Of a DNA stretch of 64,000 nucleotides, positions 53,405 to 62,821 are shown piece after piece; the first letter of the stretch is position 1, and every line of letters starts with the position of its first letter. This DNA comes from Mycolicibacterium goodii (GTDB lineage Bacteria; Actinomycetota; Actinomycetes; Mycobacteriales; Mycobacteriaceae): contig NZ_CP012150.1 of the NCBI RefSeq assembly GCF_001187505.1, forward strand, positions 2,480,001 to 2,544,000, read 5' to 3'. The notes beneath the pieces are model-generated. The model was given only the letters and a program-made list of their open reading frames with translations, searched no databases and had not been told where the DNA came from. The position numbers and the translations under genes were made by a program.

Positions 53405-54025
53405 ATGGGACCACGGGATGTCATCACCACGGTCGGGAACGGCAGGCGGCGTCTGACCGGGGCCATCGGGGCCATCGTCATCCTGGTGGCCCTGCTGGGC
53501 GGCGGACTGGCACCGCAGGCGCCGGTCGCCGCTGCCGCGCCGCCGGTGGCCGCCAAGGATTTCACCAAGCCGGCCATCGTCATCCTCGGCTACGGCCTCA
53601 AACCCGACGGCACGATGCGCCAGATCCTCTACCACCGCACACTGACCGGTCTGGTGATCGCGCAGGCGTTCCCGCAGTCGCCGATCATCGTGACCGGCGG
53701 CAACCCGCAGCGCGGCGTGACCGAAGCCGCGGCGATGCGGAATCTGCTTCTCATGCTTGGCTTCCCGGCGAACCGGATCATCGTCGAGGACCGCGCCAAC
53801 AGCACGGTGCAGAACGCGCAGTTCTCGGTGCCGCTGGCCAAGAAGGCAGGCACCACGGGCATCATCCTGGTCACCTCGTCGACGCATCAGGGGCGCGCCG
53901 ACAAGAACTTCGCCGACGCAGGCGGCGACATCCTGGCCACGGTCAGCTTCCCGGACGGCAACCCGACGGTGAACATCGCGCAGTTCGTCCGCGACGTGCT
54001 GAGCCCGTTGACGCCCATAGGTTGA
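53405..54025 (+). CDS. YdcF/ElyC-like DUF218 exported protein
   Basis: A ~206-residue protein with a signal peptide ('AIVILVALLGGGLAPQAPVA' region) and a DUF218 domain: 'AIVILGYGLKPDGTMRQIL', 'SPIIVTGGNPQRGVTEAAAM', 'FPANRIIVEDRANSTVQNA' and 'TSSTHQGRA'. DUF218 proteins include the envelope factor ElyC. ATG 53405 follows a GGGGGTGAG; GTG 53381 is an alternative. Confidence 0.8.
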   Translation: MGPRDVITTVGNGRRRLTGAIGAIVILVALLGGGLAPQAPVAAAAPPVAAKDFTKPAIVILGYGLKPDGTMRQILYHRTLTGLVIAQAFPQSPIIVTGGNPQRGVTEAAAMRNLLLMLGFPANRIIVEDRANSTVQNAQFSVPLAKKAGTTGIILVTSSTHQGRADKNFADAGGDILATVSFPDGNPTVNIAQFVRDVLSPLTPIG

Positions 54026-54049
54026 CGTCGACGGACTAGCGTGGCGGTC

Positions 54050-54328
54050 ATGACGGGTCGACGACGCAGAGCGTTGCTGGGCTGCGGTGTGGCGCTCACC
54101 GTGCTCGCCGCGCCTGCGGTCGCGCTCGCCCCGGCCGCGGCGGCTGACCCCGCCGCACTCGACCCGACCGGCAACTACTCCGGCGGCCCGGTGCCGACGA
54201 TGAACGGGATACCGTGCGTCGGCGGCAGCCTCGGCGTCTGCATCAGCATGCGCCAGAACAACCCATCCCGATCGGGGGCGACACCGCCGAGGGCCAATGT
54301 GGGGCACAGCCCGACGGTGCGCCGCTAG
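54050..54328 (+). CDS. Small secreted protein, unknown
   Basis: A 92-residue protein with a clear signal peptide (Arg-rich start, 'LLGCGVALTVLAAPAVALAP') and a short mature part containing two Cys ('GIPCVGGSLGVCISM'). ATG 54050 has TAGCGT seven nt upstream, so the mRNA may be leaderless. No family recognised. Confidence 0.65.
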   Translation: MTGRRRRALLGCGVALTVLAAPAVALAPAAAADPAALDPTGNYSGGPVPTMNGIPCVGGSLGVCISMRQNNPSRSGATPPRANVGHSPTVRR

Positions 54329-54335
54329 ACCGCCG

Positions 54336-57300
54336 TCAGATCAGTCCCAGCCCGCGCAGATCGCGCACGTACTTGTCGAGCAGTGCCGCATCGAGGTGCG
54401 GGATGTCGCCCTGGCCGACCTTCGCCGCCCGCACCGCGTCGTGGAACACCTCGGTGGGCTCGGGCGCGCCGCGCAGCGGCACCTGCGGCGCGCGGAACGC
54501 GTCCATCAGCGGCAGCACGGTCTGGGCACGGCGCTTCTCGGGCAGCGCGGTGAGCGCGGTCTCGAACCGGCGCACCCAGTCGGCGTGCTCGTCGACCCGC
54601 TCGATCGGGTTTCCGTTCTGGATCAGCCAGTCCACCAACACGTCCAGCGAGATCCCGTCGTCGTGCGGGTTCATCACGTCGTAGGACACGTAGCCCTCGC
54701 GCTGCTGCGCGCCCAGCGTGACGACCGACTCGGCGACGAAGTCGACGGGCAGCGCGTCGTAATGCGCCCGCGGGCGCTCACCCCGACCGTCGGCCAGGTA
54801 GAACGACCGCGGTGCGACGCCGGTGATCAGCAGGCTCAGCAAGAGCCGCGTGAACATGTCGGGCACGTTGAGCTGACCGCTGTAGCGCGGATGCGCCAGG
54901 ATCATGTCGGAACGCAACGTCGCCACCGGCAGGCCGCACAGGTCATGGGCCTCCCGCAGCAGCACCTCACCGGCCCATTTGCTGTTGCCGTAACCGTTGG
55001 CGTACCCGCCGTCGAGGGGGCGCACGGGGCTGACGGTGCGGATGTCGCCGTCCTCTTCGAAATTCGGGATGCCGACCGCCACCGACACGGTCGACAGGTA
55101 GGTGACCGGCTTGATCCGCTCGGTGATGGCCAGTTTGATCACCTCGGCGGTGCCGACGACGTTGGGGCCGAACAGCTGCCGGTAGGGCAGCACGTGGTTG
55201 ACCAGCGCGCCCGGATGCGCGACGAGGTCCACCTCGGCGGCCAGCCGGCGCCAGAGATCCGGTGCGAGACCGAGATTCGGTTCAGCGATGTCGCCGGCGA
55301 ACACCTGCAGGTGCTCGGCCAGTTCGGCGAACCGGCGCGACAACTCGGGGTCGGTGTCATACGACTCGGCGAGCCGGGCGCGCGCTGCCGCGTCGTCGCT
55401 GCCCCGCACGATCGCGATCAGGGTGCCGCCGACCGGTGCCAGCCGTTGCAGCCACTCCAGCGCCACGAACCGGCCCAGCCAGCCGTTGGCGCCGGTGAGC
55501 AGCACGGTCCGCGGCTCGGCGGTGGCCTTGGGCAGATTCGGTGCGGCGGAGAGTGTTTCGGCGTCGATGAACTTGTCCAGGGTCAGCTCGGTGGCCCGGA
55601 TCTCGGTCGCGTCGGCGGCGTGCACGCTCGCGAAGGTCGGCCTGCGGTTGCCCGCGGCGCGCTGTGCCTCGATGTTCTCGGCCAGCTGGGCGAGGTTGGT
55701 CGCCGGGTTCACGATGGTGCCGACCGGGACCTCGAATCCGAAGAAGTCGCCGAGCAGGTTCGACAGTGTCAGCGCCGAGAGGGAATCGCCGCCCAGGTCG
55801 GTGAAGTGGGCCTGCGGTGACACCTCCTGTCCGGCGCCCAGGATGGTGGCCGCGGCCTGGGTGAGGGTGTCGATCACCGGTTGGGTCGCCGCCGCGCGCC
55901 GCAGGTCACGCAACTGGTCGGCCTGGGCGGCCGCGATGTCGGCGTACATCTGCTCCAGGCGCTGCCCGTAGTGCTGTTTCAGGTTGGGCCGCAACAGCTT
56001 TCCGACACCGGACAGCAACCCGTTGGCGGCGCTGAACGGTTCGGTCTCGATGATGAAATCGGCGGGCACCTCGTAGGACTGCAGTTCGGCCTCGCGCGCG
56101 GTGCGCTGCAGGGAGTCGGCCAGCGCGGTCTTCAGCCCGGTGCGGTCGTACTGCTCGAGCGCGTCGGGGGTCGGAACCACCACGGCCAGCAGGGAACTGC
56201 GCTCGCTGTTGCCGTACACGAAGATCTGCCGAATCAGCGGCGCGCTGGAGTAGATGCTCTCCAGGTTCGCCACCGCCACGAACTCGCCCTGCGCGAGCTT
56301 GAGGACGTTGTTGCGCCGGTCCACGTACACCAGGTGATCGGGTGCGATCTCGGCCATGACGTCACCGGTGTGGTAGTACCCGTCGGCGTCGAACACGCCT
56401 GCGGTGACCTCGGGACGCTTGTAGTACCCCGGCGTCAACGCCTCCGACCTGACGATGAGTTCGCCACGCGGATAAGGCTTGTCGGTGCCGAAGTAGCCGA
56501 GTTCGGGAACGTCGATGAGCTTGTAGTCGACCACGGGCGGCCGTACCACCACACCGTCGCGCGTCACCGGACCGGTCTCGGTGAGCCCGTAGCCGTCGAC
56601 GATGTGGGCTCCCAGGGTGACGTCGAGGAAGGTTTTCATCTCGGCGGCCAGCGGGGCGGTGCTGACGAACCCGTTGACCACGCGTCCGCCGAGAACCTGG
56701 TCGCGCAGTTCGTCGCGGGCCTGCTTGTCGGCGGTCGCCTCGTCGCTGCCCTCGGCGACCAGTCGGTCCACGGTCGCCAGGTACTGCTGATGCAGCATGT
56801 CGGCGACCCGCGGCACCAGGGCCAACTCCGTCGGGCGCACCAGCGCCAGATCGTCGAGCAGCGTGGACATGTCGGATTCCGGTACGAAGTAGCTGGTGCC
56901 GCCGTTCTGCGCGGCCGTCGAGATCGGGATCCGGCCGCCGAGGTGGTTGAGCGGCATGAAGTTGACGTTGATCACGGGTATGGGGTCGCCGGTGATGAAC
57001 GACATCGACCACAGTTTCGACACCATCGCCTCGGTGTACATCGCGCCCTTGGGTGCCCCGGTGGACCCGGAGGTGTACAGGATCATCGCGAGCCGCTGAT
57101 CGGTGTCGGCGGTGTAGATCGGCTCGACCGCGAGTTGCGCCCCCTGCTCGGCGATCTCGTCGAGGGTGGTGACGGCGATCGCCGTGCCCTCGAGTTGTCG
57201 GCGCGCGCGGGCCAGACCGTCGCGGTGGTCGTCGACGCCGGGGAGGTGGTCGAACACCACGAGCTGGGTGACCGACGTGACGTCTTTGATGGATTCGATT

Positions 57301-57854
57301 GCCAGATCGAGGTATTCGGCGCTGACGGCGAGAATGCGCGGCTCGACCTCGGCGAGGATCGGGGCCAGGCGGCTGACCGGCGCGTTGTGCTGCAGCGGCA
57401 CGGTGACCAGTCCCAGGTAGGCGCACACCAGGTCGAGCGTCAGGTAGTCGGGGCTGGCGAACCCGATGGTCGCGATGGCGTCGCCGGGATAGATCGGCTG
57501 GGTGAAGTTGTGCCGCAGGGCCGTCGCGACGGCCTGCACGCGCGACCAGACCTGCGAGTAGCTGACGGTGTCGAACCGCGGCAGCAGGCGCGCGACGGTG
57601 CGGCCGGTGTCGGGGTCGACGGTCAGTTCGCGGGCGCGGTATCCCAGCGCCGGACGGTCACCGTAGCCGGTGTAGAGGGTCTGCACGATCTCGGCGAGCC
57701 GCAGGCCGGGTTTGTGCGCCGCGTCGTACACCTCGGGCAGCGGTGTGGCCGCGGCGAACTCGCGGTCTGTGGCATAGAGTTCGGCGATGCGGCGGGCCGA
57801 CTGCTCGTCTTGATCGGTGCCGTCGCGTGAGGCGTCGTGAACATCGCTCGTCAT
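54336..57854 (-). CDS. car: Carboxylic acid reductase (CAR)
   Basis: A 1172-residue three-domain enzyme that reduces carboxylic acids to aldehydes with ATP and NADPH. Adenylation domain 1-~640 with 'ILYTSGSTGAPKGAMYTEA'; a carrier domain with the phosphopantetheine Ser in 'LGGDSLSALTLSNLL' near residue 690; a reductase domain from ~780 with Rossmann loop 'LTGANGWLGRFVALEWL'. The sequence is very similar to the published M. smegmatis CAR, including the C-terminus. It needs a phosphopantetheinyl transferase encoded elsewhere. Confidence 0.95.
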   Translation of the reverse strand: MTSDVHDASRDGTDQDEQSARRIAELYATDREFAAATPLPEVYDAAHKPGLRLAEIVQTLYTGYGDRPALGYRARELTVDPDTGRTVARLLPRFDTVSYSQVWSRVQAVATALRHNFTQPIYPGDAIATIGFASPDYLTLDLVCAYLGLVTVPLQHNAPVSRLAPILAEVEPRILAVSAEYLDLAIESIKDVTSVTQLVVFDHLPGVDDHRDGLARARRQLEGTAIAVTTLDEIAEQGAQLAVEPIYTADTDQRLAMILYTSGSTGAPKGAMYTEAMVSKLWSMSFITGDPIPVINVNFMPLNHLGGRIPISTAAQNGGTSYFVPESDMSTLLDDLALVRPTELALVPRVADMLHQQYLATVDRLVAEGSDEATADKQARDELRDQVLGGRVVNGFVSTAPLAAEMKTFLDVTLGAHIVDGYGLTETGPVTRDGVVVRPPVVDYKLIDVPELGYFGTDKPYPRGELIVRSEALTPGYYKRPEVTAGVFDADGYYHTGDVMAEIAPDHLVYVDRRNNVLKLAQGEFVAVANLESIYSSAPLIRQIFVYGNSERSSLLAVVVPTPDALEQYDRTGLKTALADSLQRTAREAELQSYEVPADFIIETEPFSAANGLLSGVGKLLRPNLKQHYGQRLEQMYADIAAAQADQLRDLRRAAATQPVIDTLTQAAATILGAGQEVSPQAHFTDLGGDSLSALTLSNLLGDFFGFEVPVGTIVNPATNLAQLAENIEAQRAAGNRRPTFASVHAADATEIRATELTLDKFIDAETLSAAPNLPKATAEPRTVLLTGANGWLGRFVALEWLQRLAPVGGTLIAIVRGSDDAAARARLAESYDTDPELSRRFAELAEHLQVFAGDIAEPNLGLAPDLWRRLAAEVDLVAHPGALVNHVLPYRQLFGPNVVGTAEVIKLAITERIKPVTYLSTVSVAVGIPNFEEDGDIRTVSPVRPLDGGYANGYGNSKWAGEVLLREAHDLCGLPVATLRSDMILAHPRYSGQLNVPDMFTRLLLSLLITGVAPRSFYLADGRGERPRAHYDALPVDFVAESVVTLGAQQREGYVSYDVMNPHDDGISLDVLVDWLIQNGNPIERVDEHADWVRRFETALTALPEKRRAQTVLPLMDAFRAPQVPLRGAPEPTEVFHDAVRAAKVGQGDIPHLDAALLDKYVRDLRGLGLI

Positions 57855-57957
57855 ACCCGCAACAAAGCTCGCGGCCCGTGCGGATATTCTGTCCTGTGAC
57901 CGTGATGTGGCGCACAGCCACGAAGTGGCTGGTGGTACCCGACCGGCGTGCCGTTTT

Positions 57958-58464
57958 TCAGCGGGTTCCCAGCTGATCCCCAGGAAGGCCGCCGACGGCG
58001 ATCCCGGCGCGCTGGTGGCGGTGCTGGCGTTCCACGGTCGCGAAATAGAACGCGAATGCGAACGCGAAACTGGTGAACAGGCTGCTGACGAAGAACAGCC
58101 ACGGATGCCGGATGCCCCGGCGCAGGCCGTCGGCGATGGTGAACAGGGGCAGCAGAATCACATTCGCGATGGTGTAGTCCGCGCTCGCCGAGCTCGCGGC
58201 CGGGTTCGTGTACCCGAGCGCGATGAACTCCGCCCAGCTGCCCGGACCCCAGATCGGGTTGCCGCCGGGCACGGCGTACTGCGCCACGAACTGCGAATTG
58301 AAGTACCAGCACAACGGGATCGAGGCCAGGCCGACGGCGTAGAACGTCGCCTCGAGCGCCGAGAAGCGCGGGCCTGGGGGGCGGGAGAAGATCTGCGGGT
58401 TCAGCCGGACCACCAGCGCGACGACGACGATGCCAAGCACTGCGTGAACGATGAGCGACACCAT
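57958..58464 (-). CDS. DUF2834-type membrane protein
   Basis: A 168-residue membrane protein with four hydrophobic segments ('LIVHAVLGIVVVALVVRL', 'YAVGLASIPLCWYFNSQFVA', 'YTIANVILLPLFTIADGL', 'WLFFVSSLFTSFAFAFAFYF'). It resembles DUF2834/terpene-cyclase-like small membrane proteins. Divergent from the TetR regulator and separated by a TGTCA-N4-TGACA palindrome 30 bp from its start, so probably repressed by it. Confidence 0.72.
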   Translation of the reverse strand: MVSLIVHAVLGIVVVALVVRLNPQIFSRPPGPRFSALEATFYAVGLASIPLCWYFNSQFVAQYAVPGGNPIWGPGSWAEFIALGYTNPAASSASADYTIANVILLPLFTIADGLRRGIRHPWLFFVSSLFTSFAFAFAFYFATVERQHRHQRAGIAVGGLPGDQLGTR

Positions 58465-58493
58465 GGCGTGAGCTCACCCGCTCATCGAAGTTT

Positions 58494-58507
58494 TGTCAAT
58501 AGTGACA
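58494..58507. promoter_or_regulatory. TetR operator, copy 1
   Basis: TGTCA-ATAG-TGACA palindrome within TTTTGTCA...TGACATAA, in the divergent promoter between the DUF2834 gene and the TetR gene. It lies ~27 bp before the TetR -10 box (TAACTT, 58534-58539). Confidence 0.8.
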
Positions 58508-58545
58508 TAACTGGCGGTGATGACCGGGTGCGGTAACTTACCGGC

Positions 58546-59148
58546 ATGGCCAGGCAGGCGCAGACCGCGCGCAGCGAACGCACCAGGGCCGCGCTGCGCC
58601 AGGCCGCCCTGGTGCGGTTCCTGGCCCAGGGCGTCGAGGACACGTCGGCCGAGCAGATCGCCGCCGACGCCGGGGTGTCCCTGCGCACCTTCTACCGCCA
58701 TTTCAACTCCAAGCACGATCTGCTGTTCGCCGATTACGACTCGGGCCTGCGGTGGTTCCGCGCGGCCCTGGCCGAGCGGCCCGAGGGGGAGTCGATCCTG
58801 GACTCGGTGCAGTCGGCGATTCTGGCGTTTCCCTTCGACGTCGACGCCGTTCCCAAGATCGCGGCGATGCGTGCCAACGAACTCGACCCGGGCCGCATCG
58901 TGCGTCACATCCGCCAGGTGGAGAGCGACTTCGCCGAGGCCGTCGCCGACCACCTGACGCGGCGCGCGCCCACCGGCCCCTGCGGTGACGACCGGCTGCG
59001 GATCGCGGTGACCGCACGCTGTGTGGCGGCCGCGGTGTTCGGCGCCATGGACATCTGGATGACCGGCGACGACGAGGATCGGTCGCTGCCCGAACTGGCG
59101 CGGCTGTGCCGCACGGCGTTGGAGTCGCTGCGGGCGGGTCTCGTCTGA
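58546..59148 (+). CDS. TetR-family regulator flanked by its operators
   Basis: A 200-residue regulator. HTH: 'TSAEQIAADAGVSLRTFYRH'; then a helical sensor domain with 'ARCVAAAVFGAMDIWMTGDD'. TAACTT 6 nt before the ATG indicates a leaderless mRNA. Identical-core palindromes lie upstream (58494) and downstream before the FAD oxidoreductase gene (59153), so it likely represses itself, the DUF2834 gene and the oxidoreductase. Confidence 0.88.
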   Translation: MARQAQTARSERTRAALRQAALVRFLAQGVEDTSAEQIAADAGVSLRTFYRHFNSKHDLLFADYDSGLRWFRAALAERPEGESILDSVQSAILAFPFDVDAVPKIAAMRANELDPGRIVRHIRQVESDFAEAVADHLTRRAPTGPCGDDRLRIAVTARCVAAAVFGAMDIWMTGDDEDRSLPELARLCRTALESLRAGLV

Positions 59149-59152
59149 CCAG

Positions 59153-59174
59153 GTTTTGTCACTATTGACAAAAC
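59153..59174. promoter_or_regulatory. TetR operator, copy 2
   Basis: GTTTTGTCA-CTAT-TGACAAAAC: perfect 9-bp arms around the same TGTCA/TGACA core as copy 1. It sits 27 bp before the start of the FAD oxidoreductase gene. Confidence 0.85.
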
Positions 59175-59200
59175 TTGCATGCGGGTGTCAGCCTCAGGCG

Positions 59201-60772
59201 ATGGCGGACTACGACGCGATCGTCATCGGCGCGGGCCACAACGGACTGACCGCTGCCGCGCTGCTGCAACGCGCAGGCCTGCGCACGGTGTGTCTGGAGG
59301 CCAAGCGGTACGCCGGCGGAATGGCCTCCACCGTCGAACTGTTCGACGGCTACCGCTTCGAGATCGCCGGGTCGCTGCAGTTCCCCACCTCGGCCGTGGT
59401 GAGCCGCGAACTCGGCCTCGACGAGCTGCCCACCATCGACCTCGAGGTGATGTCGGTGTCGCTGCGCGGCGTCGGCGACCCACCGGTGATCTACTACGCG
59501 GACCCGATGAAGATGCTGACCCATCTCGGCGAGGTGCACGGCGCCGACGCGGTGACCGGCATGGCCGGGTTGATGGCGTGGAGTCAGGCGCCCACACACG
59601 CGCTGGGCCGGTTCGACGCCGGCCGCCCACCCCGCACGCTCGACGAGATGTACGCCTGCGCCACAACCGAATCCGAGCGCCACGCGATCGACGACCTGCT
59701 GTTCGGCTCGGTCACCGGGGTGCTGGATCGTCATCTGCCCGACCGCGACAAGCACGGCGCGCTGCGCGGCATGCTGGCCTTCCTCGCGGTCAACACCACC
59801 TACCGCGGCCCAGAAACCCCGGGCAGCGCGGCGGCCCTCGCGTTCGGTCTGGCGGTGCCCGACGAGAACGCGGTGCTGATGAAGAAACTCGCGGGCGGCA
59901 TCGGGGCCCTCACCGAACACCTGCGCAACCTGTTCGCCGCCCACGGTGGTGAACTGCGGTTGCGCAGCGCGGTCGAGGAGATCCGCACCGCGGACGGCCG
60001 CGTGACCGGCGTGCGACTCGCCGACGGTTCGACCGTCGAAGCGCCGGTCGTGGTGTCCGCCGTCGCGCCCGATCTGACCATCACCAAACTCGTTGCCGCC
60101 GAAGCGTTGCCGGCCGAGGTGCGCGAGCGGTTCGGCCACGTCGACCACCGCGGCAGCTATCTGCAGATGCATTTCGCGCTGGACGGCGCACCGACGTTCG
60201 CCGCGCCCTACGAACTGCTCAACGATCCGGAAATGCAGGCGGCCATCGGCATGTTCAGCACACCGGAGGAACTTCAGCAGCAGTGGCAGGACTGCAGGCG
60301 CGGTGTCGTGCCCGCCGATCCCGCCGTCGCGTTGCAGATCCCTTCGGCGCACGACCCGAGCCTGGCGCCACCGGGTAAGCATGCGGCGTCGGCGTTCTCG
60401 TTGTGGTTCCCGATCGAGAACTCCTCGGAGCATCCAGAGAAGAGCTACGGCCGACTCAAGGCCGAGATGGGGCAGCGGGTGATCGACAAGATCACCCGAC
60501 TGGCACCGGATTTCGCCGACCGCATCATCCGGCACACCACGTTCACCCCGCGGCACATGGGCACGATGTTCGGCGCGCCCGGTGGCGACTACTGCCACGG
60601 CCTGGTGCACCCCGAGCAGATGGGCCCCAACCGTCCCGGGCCGAAAGGGTACGCAAACCGGCCCATCCCGCTGCGGGGGCTGTATCTGGGCAGCGCGGGC
60701 TGCCACGGCGGGCCGGGCATCACCTTCATCCCCGGCTACAACGCCGCGAAGGCCGCACTGGCCGAGATCTAG
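59201..60772 (+). CDS. FAD-dependent phytoene-desaturase-like oxidoreductase
   Basis: A 523-residue flavoprotein of the phytoene dehydrogenase/PYROXD2-like group. The FAD loop is 'AIVIGAGHNGLTAAALLQRA' at residues 5-24, the FAD motif 'LRTVCLEAKRYAGGMAST' follows, and the C-terminal FAD motif is 'LYLGSAGCHGGPGITFIPGY'. ATG 59201 follows the operator. Substrate unknown; a carotenoid or other lipid is possible. Controlled by the TetR gene upstream. Confidence 0.88.
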   Translation: MADYDAIVIGAGHNGLTAAALLQRAGLRTVCLEAKRYAGGMASTVELFDGYRFEIAGSLQFPTSAVVSRELGLDELPTIDLEVMSVSLRGVGDPPVIYYADPMKMLTHLGEVHGADAVTGMAGLMAWSQAPTHALGRFDAGRPPRTLDEMYACATTESERHAIDDLLFGSVTGVLDRHLPDRDKHGALRGMLAFLAVNTTYRGPETPGSAAALAFGLAVPDENAVLMKKLAGGIGALTEHLRNLFAAHGGELRLRSAVEEIRTADGRVTGVRLADGSTVEAPVVVSAVAPDLTITKLVAAEALPAEVRERFGHVDHRGSYLQMHFALDGAPTFAAPYELLNDPEMQAAIGMFSTPEELQQQWQDCRRGVVPADPAVALQIPSAHDPSLAPPGKHAASAFSLWFPIENSSEHPEKSYGRLKAEMGQRVIDKITRLAPDFADRIIRHTTFTPRHMGTMFGAPGGDYCHGLVHPEQMGPNRPGPKGYANRPIPLRGLYLGSAGCHGGPGITFIPGYNAAKAALAEI

Positions 60773-61116
60773 CGGGCGCGCAGCTGCGCGGCCCAGTCGG
60801 CGGGCACGCGACCGCGCGGGCCGGGCACCGGTTGGTCCTGCGGATGATGCTGCGGGGGAGCCAACTCCGGTCCGTCGGCGTACGCGTTCTCGGCGTAGTT
60901 CCAGAACCAGTCCTCGCCCGGTTCGAACGAACGGATGATCGGGTGCTTGGTCTCGCGCCAGTGCGCCGCGGCGTGCCTGCCCAGCGAATCGTCACAACAC
61001 CCGATGTGCCCGCACTTCGCGCAGCGGCGCAGATGCACCCACCATCCGCCGACCGCTTCACATTCGGTGCAGCCGGTCCCCGACGGCGGGGCCTTCGGAT
61101 CGATGGGCTTGCGCAT
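60769..61116 (-). CDS. UBP-type zinc-finger protein
   Basis: A 115-residue protein with a zinc-finger UBP domain: 'GCTECEAVGGWWVHLRRCAK', 'CGHIGCCDDSLGRHAAAHW' and 'ETKHPIIRSFEPGEDWFWNY' supply Cys and His ligands. In eukaryotes this domain binds ubiquitin C-termini; in actinobacteria its ligand is unknown. The last 4 nt overlap the FAD gene end-to-end. Confidence 0.85.
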   Translation of the reverse strand: MRKPIDPKAPPSGTGCTECEAVGGWWVHLRRCAKCGHIGCCDDSLGRHAAAHWRETKHPIIRSFEPGEDWFWNYAENAYADGPELAPPQHHPQDQPVPGPRGRVPADWAAQLRAR

Positions 61117-61135
61117 GGTGCCGAGCCTAGCCCGG

Positions 61136-62803
61136 TTACCCGGCGTTCGCGGCCGACGCGGACTGTGCCAGCTCGTTGAGCAGCGGCGGGATGTCCATGC
61201 GCTCCACCAGCACCTCGACGAACACCATGCGGTCCTGGGTCTCGGCGGCCACGGTCAGTGCGTCGTCGAGTTCGCCGTAGCTGCGGCAGCGGAACGTCAG
61301 CGCATCGGAAACACCGAGGGCGGCGGGCAGATCGGTCCACCGCCACCGGGTGATGTCGTTGTACGGGGCCGTGACACCGTGGATCGCGCGTTCGACGGTG
61401 TAGCCGTCGTTGTTGACGACGACCACCACCGGGGTGAGTCCCTCCCGGCCGAACGCCCCGAGCTCCTGCACCGTCAGCTGCGCGGCGCCGTCACCGATCA
61501 GCAGCACCGTGCGCCGGTCGCGGTCGGCCACGCCCGCGCCGAGCGCGGCGGGCAGCGTGTAGCCGATCGACGCCCACAGCGGCTGGCCGATGAACGTCAC
61601 CCCCGAGGCCAGCCGGTGCCCGGCCAGGCCGTAGAACGACGTGCCCTGATCGGCGAGCACCACGTTGCCCGGCGTCAACGCCTCGGCGAGCCTGTCCCAC
61701 AACGCGTGCTGGGTCAGCGCGGCGTCTCGGGGCGGCGGTGCGGGCCGTTCCGGCGCGGCGGCGGGTGGCAACGCCGGGGACTCGATGCCCCGTTCGGTCA
61801 GGATCGTGGCGATCGCCTCGAGTGCGGCACCCATGTCGAGCGGGGCGAACACCTGCCCGGCGACGACGCTCTGGTTGACGCCGATGTCGATCGTGCGGGC
61901 GGGGTCGATTCGCTGGCTGAAGAACCCGCTGACCATGTCGGTGAACAGCACACCCGCGGTCACCAGCACCGGCGCGTTCTCGATCACCTCGCGTACCGAA
62001 CCCTCACTGGCCGAACCGGCGTAGATGCCAAGGAAGTTCGGTGAGCTCTCGTCGACCAGGCTTTTGCCCCACATCAACGTCGCGTGCGGCACGGTGTCGG
62101 CGGTCAGCAGCTTGTCGAGCTCCTCGACGCATCCCATGCGGTGCACCAGGAAGTCGGCCAGCACGGTCAACCGGTGCTCGCCGATGACCTGCGCGGCGGC
62201 CTTGGTGAACAGCGACAGCGCCCGGGGGCTGGTGCCGCCGGAGTAGCGCGGCAGCGGCGTGTGCGGGGGTTCGGTGGGGAAGCGGGCGACGTCGGTGGCG
62301 AGCAGCAGGTAGCCGGGCCGCTTCTGCTCGCGCACCTCCGACAACACGCGGTCGATCTCCCGGGTGGCGGTCGCGGGCACCAGATTGGCCTGGGCGCAGG
62401 TGATTTCGCGGCTCATACGCAGGAAGTGCTCGAAGTCGCCGTCACCGAGAGTGTGGTGCACGATGCGGCGCGCGGCCTGCGAGTCCTTCGACGGCGCGCC
62501 CACAATGTGCACGACGGGAACGTGCTCGGCGTAGCTGCCCGCGATGGCGTTGGCCGCCGAGAGTTCGCCGACGCCGAACGTTGTGACCAACGCCGCCATG
62601 CCCCGCAACCGGCCGTAGGCGTCGGCGGCGTAGCCCGCGTTGAGTTCGTTCGCGCCGCCGACCCAGGTGAGGTGCGGGTGCGCCACGATGTGGTCGAGGA
62701 ACTCCAACTGATAGTCGCCGGGGACGCCGAAGACCTCGGTCACGCCGAGTTCGGCGAGCCGGTCCAGCAGGTAGTCACCGACGGTGTAGCCGTCATCGGT
62801 CAT
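61136..62803 (-). CDS. kdc: Alpha-keto-acid decarboxylase (Kdc/Pdc family)
   Basis: A 555-residue ThDP enzyme matching the mycobacterial Kdc (Rv0853c) in length. N-terminal '[20 protein letters not shown]' holds the catalytic Glu-containing PYR region ('[19 protein letters not shown]'); the C-terminal ThDP/Mg motif is '[20 protein letters not shown]' ending '[11 protein letters not shown]'. Decarboxylates branched-chain and aromatic 2-oxo acids. ATG 62803 was chosen; the longer frame covers the divergent gene. Confidence 0.92.
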   Translation of the reverse strand: MTDDGYTVGDYLLDRLAELGVTEVFGVPGDYQLEFLDHIVAHPHLTWVGGANELNAGYAADAYGRLRGMAALVTTFGVGELSAANAIAGSYAEHVPVVHIVGAPSKDSQAARRIVHHTLGDGDFEHFLRMSREITCAQANLVPATATREIDRVLSEVREQKRPGYLLLATDVARFPTEPPHTPLPRYSGGTSPRALSLFTKAAAQVIGEHRLTVLADFLVHRMGCVEELDKLLTADTVPHATLMWGKSLVDESSPNFLGIYAGSASEGSVREVIENAPVLVTAGVLFTDMVSGFFSQRIDPARTIDIGVNQSVVAGQVFAPLDMGAALEAIATILTERGIESPALPPAAAPERPAPPPRDAALTQHALWDRLAEALTPGNVVLADQGTSFYGLAGHRLASGVTFIGQPLWASIGYTLPAALGAGVADRDRRTVLLIGDGAAQLTVQELGAFGREGLTPVVVVVNNDGYTVERAIHGVTAPYNDITRWRWTDLPAALGVSDALTFRCRSYGELDDALTVAAETQDRMVFVEVLVERMDIPPLLNELAQSASAANAG

Positions 62804-62821
62804 GCCGCTAGTCTGCCTCGC

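Noticed and set aside
55881..57830. Plus-strand ORF of 649 codons inside the CAR gene
   Set aside because: Complementary to the adenylation domain of a well-defined CAR; no family features.
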